64,000 nt of DNA from Channallabes apus (taxonomy: Eukaryota > Chordata > Actinopteri > Siluriformes > Clariidae), in NCBI GenBank assembly GCA_030522415.1, contig CM060105.1, positions 16,305,277 to 16,369,276 of the forward strand. Reading direction: 5' to 3'. Below are positions 34,243-45,059 of this stretch, piece by piece. A program made the translations under genes and the position numbers. Each line of letters begins with the position of its first letter. Within the stretch, counting starts at the first letter, position 1. Under the pieces are notes generated by a model, which was not told the DNA's origin, made no database searches, and was given only the letters and a program-made list of their open reading frames with translations.

Positions 34243-34299
34243 TACCTCAAACAATATTCCCAAAACAAAAGTACACAGCTGAGAATATTGTTTGAGGTA
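34243..34299. other. 57-bp hairpin with 17-bp perfect stem
   Basis: TACCTCAAACAATATTC (34243-34259) and its exact complement (34283-34299) enclose a 23-nt loop. It could be a tiny MITE or a structured RNA; nothing decides. Confidence 0.6.
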
Positions 34300-34663
34300 C
34301 AAATATGTTGAACAATTAGATTTATAGTTTATAAATAACAACATATCTGGGAGTGAAGCTTGCAGTGATTTTTAGACAATGCTCAAATTAATTTGAACAT
34401 TTACTCAGACATACGCCCACATTCACACCTTTTTCTCAGCCAAGAAGCGTAGCACACACACACACGCACGCACGCACGCACTGGCATGTGCATGCCCACA
34501 AGCACATATAATTCTTTTGCCAACAACGTCTTTATCCCACGTGTAATTCTGCATTACTGATTGGGTTTGGTTGAGAAGCATGATGTCAGCTGTTTATTTA
34601 ACATGTTGTTGATACAACATGTAAGAATGAAGAGGGAGTGAAGACGAGATAATGAAAAACAGG

Positions 34664-37470
34664 TGCAGCGTGTAACAAAGATGTGTCAGTGTCTCAGAGC
34701 AGGTCAGGAATAGAGTGTGTGATAGGGACATGTCAGTGTCTTAACGCAAGTCATTGAGCAAGTGTGTGACATAGATGTGTCAGTCTCTCAGAGCAGGTCA
34801 GTGATTGAGTGTGTGACAAGGACGTGTCGATGTCTTGAGTAGGTCAGTGATCGAGTGTGTGACAGGGACGTGTCAGTGTCTTAGTTCAAGTCAGTGATCA
34901 AGTATGTGCCAGAGACATGTCAGTGTCTCAGAGCAGGTCAGTGACAGGGACGTGTCAGTGTCTCAGAGCAGGTCAGTGATCGAGTATGTGCCAGAGACAT
35001 GTCAGTGTCTCAAAGCAGGTCAGTGACAGGGACGTGTCAGTGTCTCAGGGCAGGTCAGTGATCGAGTGTGTGACAGGGACATGTCAGTGTCTCAGAGCAG
35101 GTCAGTGACAGGGACATGTCAGTGTCTCAGAGCAGGTCAGTGACAGGGATGTGTCAGTGTCTCAGAGCAGGTCAGTGATCGAGTGTGTGCCAGAGGCATG
35201 TCAGTGTCTCAGAGCAGGTCAGTGACAGGGACGTGTCAGTGTCTCAGAGCAGGTCAGTGATCGAGTATGTGCCAGAGACATCTCAGTGTCTCAGAGCAGG
35301 TCAGTGACAGGAACGTGTCAGTGTCTCAGAGCAGGTCAGTGATCGAGTGTGTGACAGGGACATGTCAGTGTCTTAGTTCAAATCAGTGATCAAGTATGTG
35401 CCAGAGACATGTCAGTGTCTCAGAGCAAGTCAGTGACAGGGATGTGTCATTGTCTCAGAGCAGGTCAGTGATCGAGTGTGTGCCAGAGACATGTCAGTGT
35501 CTCAGAGCAAGTCAGTGACAGGGACGTGTCAGTGTCTCAGAGCAGGTCAGTGATCGAGTGTGTGACAGAGACATGTCAGTGTCTCAGAGCAGGTCAGTGA
35601 CAGGGACATGTCAGTGTCTCAGAGCAGGTCAGTGACAGGGATGTGTCAGTGTCTCAGAGCAGGTCAGTGATCGAGTGTGTGACAGAGACATGTCAGTGTC
35701 TCAGAGCAGGTCAGTGACAGGGACGTGTCAGTGTCTCAGAGCAGGTCAGTGACAGGGACATGTCAGTGTCTCAGAGCAGGTCAGTGATCGAGTGTGTGAC
35801 AGGGACGTGTCAGTGTCTTAGTTCAAATCAGTGATCAAGTATTTGCCAGAGACATGTCAGTGTCGCAGAGCAAGTCAGTGACAGGGACGTGTCATTGTCT
35901 CAGAGCAGGTCAGTGATCGAGTGTGTGCCAGAGACATGTCAGTGTCTCAGAGCAAGTCAGTGACAGGGACGTGTCAGTGTCTCAGAGCAGGTCAGTGATC
36001 GAGTGTGTGACAGAGACATGTCAGTGTCTCAGAGCAGGTCAGTGACAGGGACATGTCAGTGTCTCAGAGCAGGTCAGTTACAGGGATGCGTCAGTGTCTC
36101 AGAGCAGGTCAGTGATCGAGTGTGTGCCAGAGACATGTCATTGTCTCAGAGCAGGTCAGTGACAGGGATGTGTCAGTGTCTCAGAGCAGGTCAGTGATCG
36201 AGTATGTGCCAGAGACATGTCAGTGTCTCAGAGCAGGTCAGTGACAGGGATGTGTCATTGTCTCAGAGCAGGTCAGTGATCGAGTGTGTGCCAGAGACAT
36301 GTCAGTGTCACAGAGCAAGTCAGTGACAGGGACGTGTCAGTGTCTTAGAGCAGGTCAGTGATCGAGTGTGTGACAGAGACATGTCAGTGTCTCAGAGCAG
36401 GTCAGTGACAGGGACATGTCAGTGTCTCAGAGCAGGTCAGTGACAGGGATGTGTCAGTGTCTCAGAGCAGGTCATTGATCGAGTGTGTGACAGAGACATG
36501 TCAGTGTCTCAGAGCAGGTCAGTGACAGGGACGTGTCATTGTCTCAGAGCAGGTCAGTGATCGAGTGTGTGACAGAGACATGTCAGTGTCTCAGAGCAGG
36601 TCATTGACAGGGACGTGTCAGTGTCTCAGAGCAGGTCAGTGATCGAGTGTGTGACAGAGACATGTCAGTGTCTCAGAGCAGGTCAGTGACAGGGACATGT
36701 CAGTGTCTCAGAGCAGGTCAGTGACAGGGATGTGTCAGTGTCTCAGAGCAGGTCAGTGATCGAGTGTGTGCCAGAGACATGTCAGTGTCTCAGAGCAGGT
36801 CAGTGACAGGGACGTGTCATTGTGTCAGAGCAGGTCAGTGATCGAGTGTGTGACAGAGACATGTAAGTGTCTCAGAGCAGGTCAGTGACAGGGACGTGTC
36901 AGTGTCTCCGAGCAGGTCAGTGACAGGGACGTGTCAGTGTCTCAGAGCTGGTCAGTGACAGGGACGTGTCATTGTCTCAGAGCAGGTCAGTGATCGAGTG
37001 TGTGACAGATACATGTCAGTGTCTCAGAGCAGGTCAGTGACAGGGACGTGTCAGTGTCTCAGAGCAGGTCAGTGATCGAGTGTGTGACAGAGACATGTCA
37101 GTGGCTCAGAGCAGGTCAGTGACAGGGACATGTCAGTGTCTCAGAGCAGGTCAGTGACAGGGATGTGTCAGTGTCTCAGAGCAGGTCAGTGATCGAGTGT
37201 GTGCCAGAGACATGTCAGTGTCTCAGAGCACGTCAGTGACAGGGACGTGTCAGTGTCTCCGAGCAGGTCAGTGACAGGGACGTGTCAGTGTCTCAGAGCA
37301 GGTCAGTGACAGGGACGTGTCAGTGTCTCAGAGCAGGTCAGTGATCGAGTGTGTGACAGGGACGTGTCAGTGTCTTAGTTCAAATCAGTGATCAAGTATG
37401 TGCCAGAGACATGTATGAGAAGTAGAGACAAGTATGTGTCGGAGCAGGTCATGGACAGGTCAGTGAGCAA
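34664..37470 (+). repeat. Compound 35/47-bp minisatellite, about 2.8 kb
   Basis: Two unit types alternate. The short unit (35 bp) is GTCAGTGACAGGGACGTGTC plus AGTGTCTCAGAGCAG. The long unit (47 bp) replaces the first half with GTCAGTGATCGAGTGTGTGA and CAGAGACATG. Variants with TTAGTTCAA in place of TCAGAGCAG recur near 34884, 35372, 35820 and 37376. Unit lengths are not multiples of three, so only short frames arise. The array decays at both ends. Confidence 0.95.
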
Positions 37471-37504
37471 CATTTTAGAAAGTGGCTCAATATAAATCTA
37501 TTAC

Positions 37505-37551
<47 letters not shown>
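37505..37551. repeat. (GATA)n microsatellite
   Basis: About 12 GATA units just right of the compound minisatellite. Confidence 0.97.
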
Positions 37552-37552
<1 letters not shown>

Positions 37553-37559
37553 CTAATCT

Positions 37560-38334
37560 CAGTTTTGCCACAACAGAACAACGACAGTATACACACATTA
37601 ATACTACAGACGTGAGCTGAGTGCATAAATAAAAACAGAAGAGTGTTAATTCTAATTCACATTTTTTTAAACACTGTGAAATTTTAAACACTGTGTCAAA
37701 CTCTCCAGTGCAACAACAACACACACACACAAATTTAAATATTCGTAGCTCTTGGATGTTAAATATAAACCCCACTCATGTTTCGTCTCTCTCCGATGCG
37801 GAGGAAAGGTTTTCAAACCACACCCACAGGTTTGTGACGAGGCGTGTTTGGAGAGCAGCTCTGGCAGACGAGCCCGGTTCCATCTGCAAGCTGTGAGACT
37901 GACGACCAATCCCGAAATCCCTTTAATTACTCCGACTCACTTCACTGAAGAGGAGCAGGATGGAGAGCGGAGAGCGTTTCAGCACAAAGAGACGATGAAG
38001 ATCTCTCTCTCTAGATATATTTAAAAATATATTTACTCAATCCGTGGCTAAAAGCTTTGCCTGCTTATTAATTCTTCAGGAGAAAAAAAATGTAATAAAT
38101 GTGTCCATAGTATACTATCACACACCATCTAATCTGATTTCATTTATATACATCTACTGTATATAAAAAGATACCGCTTTTAGAAGTGAGCTGGGATTTT
38201 ATTAGACATCCCTAAATAGATTAATAACATTTTACACAGAGTTTGTCGTTTGTCGTCTCACCGGAGTTGGCAGATACAATTTAGTGGAATTAATGAGCAT
38301 TTAAGAGTGGCACGTCCCACAGAGACGCTCACAG

Positions 38335-38399
<65 letters not shown>

Positions 38400-38720
38400 A
38401 TAAACTAGGACATCAGTTTTGTAAATGAAAGTGTATTAAAGATATATAGACGTATTGCACTAGAGCGGTGTTGTTGTTGTTGTTGTTGTGTTTTGTGTTA
38501 CTGCACTGTCATTTGACCGCACAATGGCACCTCTGGATCTCACCTCCCTCACTTCCTGTTATGATACACACATCGACCTTTTCGAAGGTGCAACTTAGCT
38601 GAAGATATACAACCATTATCAGAATTGAGACTTGTGGCGCTCTGTAAAGTCATGATTTCGGTTTGGTAATAAATAGCCTCATGGTGTGCAGTAGAGCGTC
38701 TACAGTATATATGTATATAT
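37560..38720. other. Non-genic stretch
   Basis: Frames at 37667-38024 are short and overlap on both strands. (CA)n lies at 38337-38396 (about 30 units) and (GTT)n at 38469-38488. No exon recognised. Confidence 0.6.
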
Positions 38721-39006
38721 TTGGAGTCATGGAATATACCATTCCATCAGGGAAAATAAACTCCATAGATGTGATAATTTGGTCATTTTGGTCGTCAGCT
38801 GACTTCATTTTATTGCCACATAACGTTGCTGAGTCTCGACCTGAGTGACTGAAGCAACACCAGATCATAACACTGTCTCCAGAGGCTCGTACAGTGGACA
38901 CTACGCATGATGGCTGCATCGCTTCATGCGATTCCCTTCTTACCCTGACACGCCCATCACTCTGGAATAGGATCAATCTGGACTCATCAAACCACATGAG
39001 CTATTT

Positions 39007-39404
39007 TCAATTCAATTCAATTCACTTTAATTTTATTTGTGTAGCCCTTTTAACAATTGTCATTGTCGCAAAGCAGCTTTACACAATCAAATGAATAATT
39101 TAAGTTTGTATGAAATGTGAATGTGTATGAATTAAAATGACAAGACAGTGGCAAGGAAAATCTCCCTGAGATGGTAATAGGAAGAAACCTTGAGAGGAAC
39201 CAGATTCAAGAGGGAACCCAAGTGTGTTCAAGTTAAAATCCCAGTAGACCATAGACCACACGGGGCATCCATGCGACGAGATCTCCAACCAGAAGTGGGA
39301 CACCAGGATGAGTCAGACAGGTCCAGAGGGCAGAGGGGGTCTGGTTCACTGGCAATTTAGGAGTGACATTTATAACTTGACAAAGAGACACAGAGAAAGG
39401 GAGA
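39007..39404 (+). mobile_element. Dispersed fish repeat (GCTTTTAACAATTGTCATTG type) inserted in Tc1
   Basis: Begins with CAATTCAATTCAATT and TTTATTTGTGTAGCCC, continues with TCGCAAAGCAGCTTTACACA and GACAGTGGCAAGGAAAA, then GAAACCTTGAGAGGAACCAG. The same order is seen degraded at 48410-48570. It splits the Tc1 transposase sequence. The class is uncertain; the strand is set by the head. Confidence 0.75.
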
Positions 39405-39706
39405 AGGAGAGATTTTCCATTTTTTCCAAAGTCCAATCTTTATGGCCCTTTATGTAAAATGAGGCATTTTTTTCTGATTAGTCTCACCCACAAGTGGTTT
39501 TCTTATGGCTATTTAGTCCATGTAACTTCATCAAGTTTCAGTGATCCAATAATGAGTTTTCCCCCCAACAGTTCATCTACAAAGCCAATGATTCAGCACA
39601 CTATGCTTACAGGTTTTAATAATGTGTTAAAAGTTTTTTAATTCCTCAAAACTCTTTTTTTAATCTCCTTAGTTTCTTTTCTTTGCATAATACATAATGG
39701 ATCCCC

Positions 39707-39850
39707 TCTGCGATGGATTGGCATGCTGTCCAGGGTGTACCCTGCCTCGTGCCCAGAGTCTCCTGGGATAGGCTCCAGGTCCCCGCGACCCTAAATACAG
39801 GATAAAGCGGTATAGAAGATGAATGAATGAATGAATAAATGAATGAATGA
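39707..39850 (+). mobile_element. SINE (GAAT-tailed family), 5'-truncated, with 13-bp TSD
   Basis: Only the last 144 bp, from TGCGATGGATTGGCA to (GAAT)n, are present, flanked by exact repeats ATAATGGATCCCC (39694-39706 and 39851-39863). Confidence 0.93.
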
Positions 39851-40062
39851 ATAATGGATCCCCCCCGGCCTCTTTCCAATTATCTGACCCTTCAGAAATG
39901 GTGACCTTTTTTGGCCCGGCAGTGCACAATATCACTAGAATATTATCCAAATCTTATAAAGATTCACTTTCACTTCCTGGTGTACAATTTGTTTCAATAA
40001 ATTTGCATAACCCTTGTGCAAAGAAAATATATTTCCCCATATATTATCTGTCAACATATTAA

Positions 40063-40405
40063 ATGATTTAATGTTCTGATCTACTGATAAATTTAAAAAA
40101 AATTTTCGATATTCAAATTCAATATTTGAACAATATGAAGTATATTGTTGAATAAAAAATTACATACATACTTTTCAATATATGAAAAGTGCCAATTTCT
40201 TATGTATTTTTCAATATATTAATACAATATATTATTCTGTATATTGTGGATATATGTTATTGTTATATTATATTATATATATTATATATGTTATGAATAT
40301 ATATTTATTTCTGTTAATTATTAGCTAGTATCAGTTAGTGTAGCAATGAGGAATATTAACAATATAAAACCTTTTCAATTTATCAGCATTGGATCAGAAC
40401 ATTAA

Positions 40406-40410
<5 letters not shown>
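40063..40410. mobile_element. AT-rich MITE-like inverted repeat
   Basis: ATGATTTAATGTTCTGATC (40063-40081) and its exact complement (40392-40410) are followed inward by an imperfect complementary extension (ACTGATAAATTTAAAA versus TTTTCAATTTATCAG). The interior is AT-rich without a frame. An AT tract abuts its right end. Confidence 0.65.

Positions 40411-40479
<69 letters not shown>
40409..40479. repeat. (AT)n microsatellite
   Basis: About 35 AT units adjoining the MITE-like repeat. Confidence 0.97.
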
Positions 40480-40480
<1 letters not shown>

Positions 40481-41453
40481 TTTTAAAGGCATTAATCAGA
40501 GCACACTGACAAAGTAAAAGTATGTGTATAATTCTTGAACATGCATATCAAGTTTCAATAAAGAATAAATATAATGGTTTTCACTAGTTTCCCATATATG
40601 GAAATGTATTATTTTTAATATATATTATATTATTATAATAACATTATTTTTAAATTTATTGCCATATTTTTTTCCCTGTAAGGAAATATGGACTTTATTA
40701 CTGATTTTTAAAGTGTAGTCACTTTTTATTCAGTCTGGGTGAAATGTATATATACACAGTACAGTTCATATATACAGTATATATACAGTATATATAAGCC
40801 ATGAGGCTTGTGGGTGGTACTAATGTTACTTTGAACTTCTTATCAGCAAAATGAAAGAAAAAATATTAAAGTCTCCTCTACGAACCACATTCCGTAGAGC
40901 TATACCACCTCTTGATGCCGCACCACTCCGACACTGCTTACAGTACGATTGTCTCCAAAAGGTCACTAAAAGCCAAGGCATACTGTAGCTGCACCAAGAA
41001 TCCAAAACATCAAAAAATAAATCACAGACCCGCGCCAGGAGGCTGAGAATCACTAGGCTTGATCTTACAGTATGATACCCACCGCTCAGGAAGAATGGTG
41101 AACTCATAGCTTAAAAGATGAGCTTACAATAACAACGCAAGCTATAAGAATACATAAGGAGTATCAGCAGACTCGTATATCTTTTATCTGCCTGAAGACT
41201 CTTTTGCCTTAGTCTGTATGACGGCATGTAATGTTACTTACAACAATTCATTAGCTGCCATTTTTTTAACCAGGCAACCAAAACACATAACAAGGCAGCA
41301 CACTGGAGGTTCCTTTTCCCAATGGGAGAGCTAATGGATGTAAGTTTTGTCCATGCCTGAAAAGCATTAACCAGATAAGTAACGATATTTGTAAAGACCC
41401 TTTGGTACACCAAAACTGTATTTTATATAGAAAGAAGAGGATAATTAGTATTG

Positions 41454-41490
<37 letters not shown>

Positions 41491-41777
41491 TGTAACGCAC
41501 AATCAACCATTTAACTCTGCTTTTAGAATACTCAAGGAAACATTTCGAGCTCCGTTTGGTTCTTATAAATGATGATCTGGTACAGAACAAGAATCTTGGT
41601 GTTGCTGCTACAGAATGGTGTCTGCTTTAGTTTCGAAGGTTCAGTGTTCGGCGCTTCATTACGCAGCACCAGACTCGAGCTGTACACAAACCCACACACC
41701 CTGTGTTAGTGAGCACAACTGTCAAACTGCTGCGTCTGAGTGATGCCTCAACAATTCCTACAGGACAAACCGTGAGC

Positions 41778-41818
<41 letters not shown>

Positions 41819-41906
41819 CAGCACAATCATAAAGCTGAGAGATCAAGATTGAAGCAAGCAGTGTGTCATATGTGGCTTTGTCTTCCCGAGACACCTGCCT
41901 TGCTAA

Positions 41907-41954
<48 letters not shown>

Positions 41955-42175
41955 ACATGCACACACATACACACCATAATTGCATCTCGACGCAACAGAA
42001 CAGAGGCAACAAAAGGAAGTGCACTCGCTGAAGGCCCAATCTGTCTCCGGCTTTGTGTGTGTGCGCCCATTTATCCACATTAGTGTTGGATTAATTGGGT
42101 TAGAGACAGAGATGTTAATAAATGCACTCCGTGAGGACGGCTGCGATTGATCACCCGCTTCCTGCCATACTGCTC

Positions 42176-42210
<35 letters not shown>

Positions 42211-42378
42211 ACCAGAGAGATTCATCGCACACAATCTTTAAACACACCCCATTTTTACAGCTTCATAATCCCTCCATCTTCATAAGAATACAATTACGGC
42301 GAGTGAGTATCCCCCCCCCCCCCCCTCACCCTCCTCTCCTCTCTGTTTGCGCATATCATCTCCTTGTTAGTCAGGACG
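40480..42378. other. Non-genic stretch with microsatellites
   Basis: AT-rich to 40800, then mixed. (GA)n 41456-41488; (CA)n 41789-41816, 41908-41952 and 42186-42211; poly-C 42311-42325. The minus-strand frame 40826-41107 shows no known domain. A candidate regulatory block lies at 42020-42175 (GTTGGATTAATTGGGTTAG). Confidence 0.55.
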
Positions 42379-42667
42379 ACTCGATTCCCGTCTCTGTGTG
42401 CATGGAGTTTGCATGTTCTCCCCGTGCTTGGTGGGTTTCCTCCGGGTACTCCGGTTTCCTCCCACAGTCCAAAGACATGCAGATTAGGCTAATTGGCGTT
42501 CCCAAATTGACCATAGTGTGTGTGTGTGTGTGTGTGTGTGTGCTCTGCGATGGATTGGCACACTGTCCAGGGTGTACCCTGCCTCGTGCCCTGAGTCTCC
42601 TGGGATAGGCTCCAGGTCCCCGCGACCCTAAATACAGGATAAAGCGGTACAGAAGATGAATGAATGA
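42379..42667 (+). mobile_element. SINE (GAAT-tailed family), head truncated inside box B
   Basis: Begins at CTCGATTCCCGTCTCTG, then the complete body including CCGTGCTTGGTGGGTTTCC, CAAAGACATGCAGATTAG, (TG)n, TGCGATGGATTGGCACACTG and the (GAAT)n tail. Confidence 0.92.
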
Positions 42668-43104
42668 ACTTACAGTACATCAGTCATCTCTAGAAAGGTG
42701 ATCTGATCATCCAGACAGAAAATTCCACTGCAGAGATGGATATCACCGTGCTGAGCCGAATGATCCTCTATCGCAGAGGCAAACATGATAAGAGGGACTT
42801 GAACAACTTTTGGAGATGAAAGGCTCACGCAGGAGCGATTCAGACAGAAAAAGGCACACTGGGACAAAAGTCAGCGCAAAAGTCAAAGCAGAAAATTTGC
42901 ATTCATTTAAGCTTTAAAAAGAAATTTTTTTTAATGACTTTATTGATGAGTTTCAGGTGTGAGGAGATCCAGCGTGGATCTTGGGTTGTGCTTCAGGCTG
43001 TGCTTTCGAGTGTGTTTTGTCTCATTTCTGACGTGTTTGGATTATAAAGTTCAAGAGAAGAGATGGAAATCAGAAATATAGATGAAATATAGAAAATATA
43101 GATA
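42668..43104. other. Non-genic stretch with no recognised feature
   Basis: Unique-looking sequence between a SINE and a pogo-like element. Confidence 0.5.
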
Positions 43105-43560
43105 CAGTGGTACCTCGGCATATCAGCACCCTGCCTCATCAATCTGTTTGCGTCAGTGGACAACCAAGCAAAGTGAGTTTAGATATAGTGTTTTGTGGGG
43201 TTTTATGCATTTTGTGTAAGATTTAGTGAAGACGTACGTAGTGTAGCTCCATGGGTTTCAAGAATGTTATCACGGACGGCAGCAAGAAGAAAACAGAGTC
43301 ACTTTCAGTTTGTTTTTTAAAGCATAATAAAGGTTAAGTGAGGTTTAACGTCTATTTATTTCATATTTTACTTCATTTACATGTATTTTCAAAATTTTTT
43401 TAGTTGTTTTTATACGGAAAAATATACACAAAAATATACACAAAAATATGATTATAGTGTTGGAAACTGGTAATATTGGTCATATTTTTTGGGTGGCTGG
43501 AACAGATTATCTGCATTTACATTATTTTCCAATGAGTTAAATTAATATTCCGAGATACCA
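43105..43560 (+). mobile_element. Non-autonomous pogo/Tigger-like element, copy A
   Basis: Ends CAGTGGTACCTCGGCATA (left) and CCGAGATACCA (right), next to TA. Interior from ATG near 43250 reads MGFKNVITDGSKKK, resembling the start of a pogo/Tigger-type protein, then is lost. The body shares GAATGTTATCACGGACGGCA and ATGTAAATGCAG-like blocks with an inverted copy at 53398-53800. Assignment to pogo is inferred. Confidence 0.6.
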
Positions 43561-44149
43561 TATAAAAATATAGAAAAATATAGAAAAATTTAAAATATAG
43601 AAAACATGAATAAAGCTTTGAAATCATTCTAAATAAAGGTTCCAACTCGACTGTTTAAATGGATGCTGATCTAATGGAAATATAACATCTTATCTTTTCC
43701 AATAAATCCCATCTTTTGTTATTAGTTATTATTAGTGATAAGAATTTAGTCTCCTCTACTGTAGGATTGGTACTGTATGATGCTTTACTACACGTGAAGT
43801 ACAAGCCAATTAGTGACCCTTTCCTCAACCATAGACCATAGACGAGACAGCGTATGAAAGGTCAAATTAAAGACTAGCTGAATAAAGAGTTGTTCAAAAG
43901 AAACAAAATTTCCCCTTCTAGAAGCTTATGGGGCAAACACGAACAGAAATAATATATTGATTCCGACATGTCAGAGACAAGTGTTTAAATGAATAATATT
44001 TACATATTTAATGGATTATCAACGGTTTACGCAACCCCTATTGTCCTGATTGAGATGTTTCCATTATGCATTATGCATTTTTTTTGCATTACAGTATAAA
44101 AATTTAGCTTTAATTACAGTGTGATGGTGAATTCATGTATAGATTCCTG
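43561..44149. other. AT-rich stretch with no recognised feature
   Basis: Moderately AT-rich sequence. No coding frame of interest. Confidence 0.5.
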
Positions 44150-44161
44150 GTCCCAGAACCA

Positions 44162-44538
44162 TTCATTCATTCATCTTCTATACCGCTTTATCCTCTATTC
44201 AGGGTTGCGGGGGACCTGGAGCCTATCCCAGGAGGCTTAGGGCACAAGGCAGGGTACACCCTGGACAGTGTGCCAATCCATCGCAGAGCACACACACATA
44301 CACACACACACACATACTCATTCACACACTACGGGCAATTTGGGAACGCCAATTAGCCTAACCTGCATATCTTTGGACTGTGGGAGGAAACCGGAGTACC
44401 CGGAGGAAACCCACCAAGCACGGGGAGAACATGCAAACTCCATGCACACAGAGACGGGAATCGAGCCTGGCCGGGGAATCGAACCCAGACCCTGGAGGTG
44501 CAAGGCGACAGTGCTAACCACTACACCACCGTGCCGCT
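44162..44538 (-). mobile_element. SINE (GAAT-tailed family), full length, 12-bp TSD
   Basis: All family parts are present, from (ATTC)n and TATACCGCTTTATCC to GCTAACCACTACACCACC and the head. GTCCCAGAACCA occurs at 44150-44161 and 44539-44550. The central (CA)n and box B (minus strand GGTTCGATTCCC) are intact. Confidence 0.94.
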
Positions 44539-44574
44539 GTCCCAGAACCACTCTTTCACTATTTAAGTCCTGGA

Positions 44575-44981
44575 ATATATTTCTGTTCCATCAGGGAAAA
44601 GACTCCATAGATGTGATAACCTGGACATTCAGTACATTCAGCTCGTCAGCTGATTTCATTTTATTGCCGCATAATGTTGCTGAGTCTCGACCTGAGCGAC
44701 TGAAGCAACACCAGACCATAACACTGTCTCCAGAGGCTCGTACAGTGGACACTACGCATGATAGCTGCATCGCTTCATGTGATTCCCTTCTCACCCTGAC
44801 ACGCCCATCACTCTGGAATAGGGACGCAATCTGGACTCATCAGATCACATGACATCAACTTTTTCCAATGCTATTAAGTCCAATCTTTCTGCTCCGTAGC
44901 AAACTTCTGATGAGTCTCACTAACATATGGTTCTCTGTGGACACACAGCTGTTTAGTCCCAATCCTGCAAGTTCTCTTTAC

Positions 44982-44985
<4 letters not shown>
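44575..44985 (-). mobile_element. Tc1-like element, family 2 copy C, partial
   Basis: Parallel to copies A and B: GACTCCATAGATGTGATAAC, CGTCAGCTGATTTCATTTTA, CTCCAGAGGCTCGTACAGTG. The minus strand encodes RRESHEAMQLSC. It ends at a long (TG)n tract. A frame combining the neighbouring SINE and this element (44268-44852) is chimeric and not a gene. Confidence 0.8.

Positions 44986-45056
<71 letters not shown>
44984..45056. repeat. (TG)n microsatellite
   Basis: About 36 uninterrupted TG units at the edge of a Tc1 fragment. Confidence 0.98.
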
Positions 45057-45058
<2 letters not shown>

Positions 45059-45059
45059 C

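Larger units (their letters stand above)
30860..34660. other. Non-genic stretch rich in simple repeats
   Basis: Microsatellites: (CA)n 30978-31009, 31086-31134; (TG)n 31253-31281; poly-A 31471-31486; poly-C 31871-31885; (CA)n 32144-32182; (GAA)n 32345-32373; (TG)n 33155-33196. A degraded dispersed repeat lies at 32895-32965. 33540-34400 is AT-rich with two inverted repeats. No exon recognised. Confidence 0.6.
38720..39926 (-). mobile_element. Tc1-like element, family 2 copy B, interrupted by two insertions
   Basis: The minus strand encodes WFDESRLILF (first catalytic Asp region of Tc1, normally WSDESRF) and GRVRVRRESHEAM, then degenerates. Upstream transposase sequence resumes at 39405-39690 after an inserted dispersed repeat (39007-39404). 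A SINE with TSD sits at 39707-39850. The right end (39897-39925) reads, on the minus strand, CACTGCCGGGCCAAAAAAGG, the terminal repeat of a common fish Tc1 group. Confidence 0.8.

Noticed and set aside
34664..37470. CRISPR-like array
   Set aside because: There are no unique spacers, units are contiguous and vary internally, and the context is vertebrate. It is a minisatellite.
40826..41107. 93-codon minus-strand frame as a gene or transposon protein
   Set aside because: I could not place it in any family and found no terminal repeats around it.
44268..44852. 194-codon frame
   Set aside because: Chimera of a SINE and an antisense Tc1 fragment.
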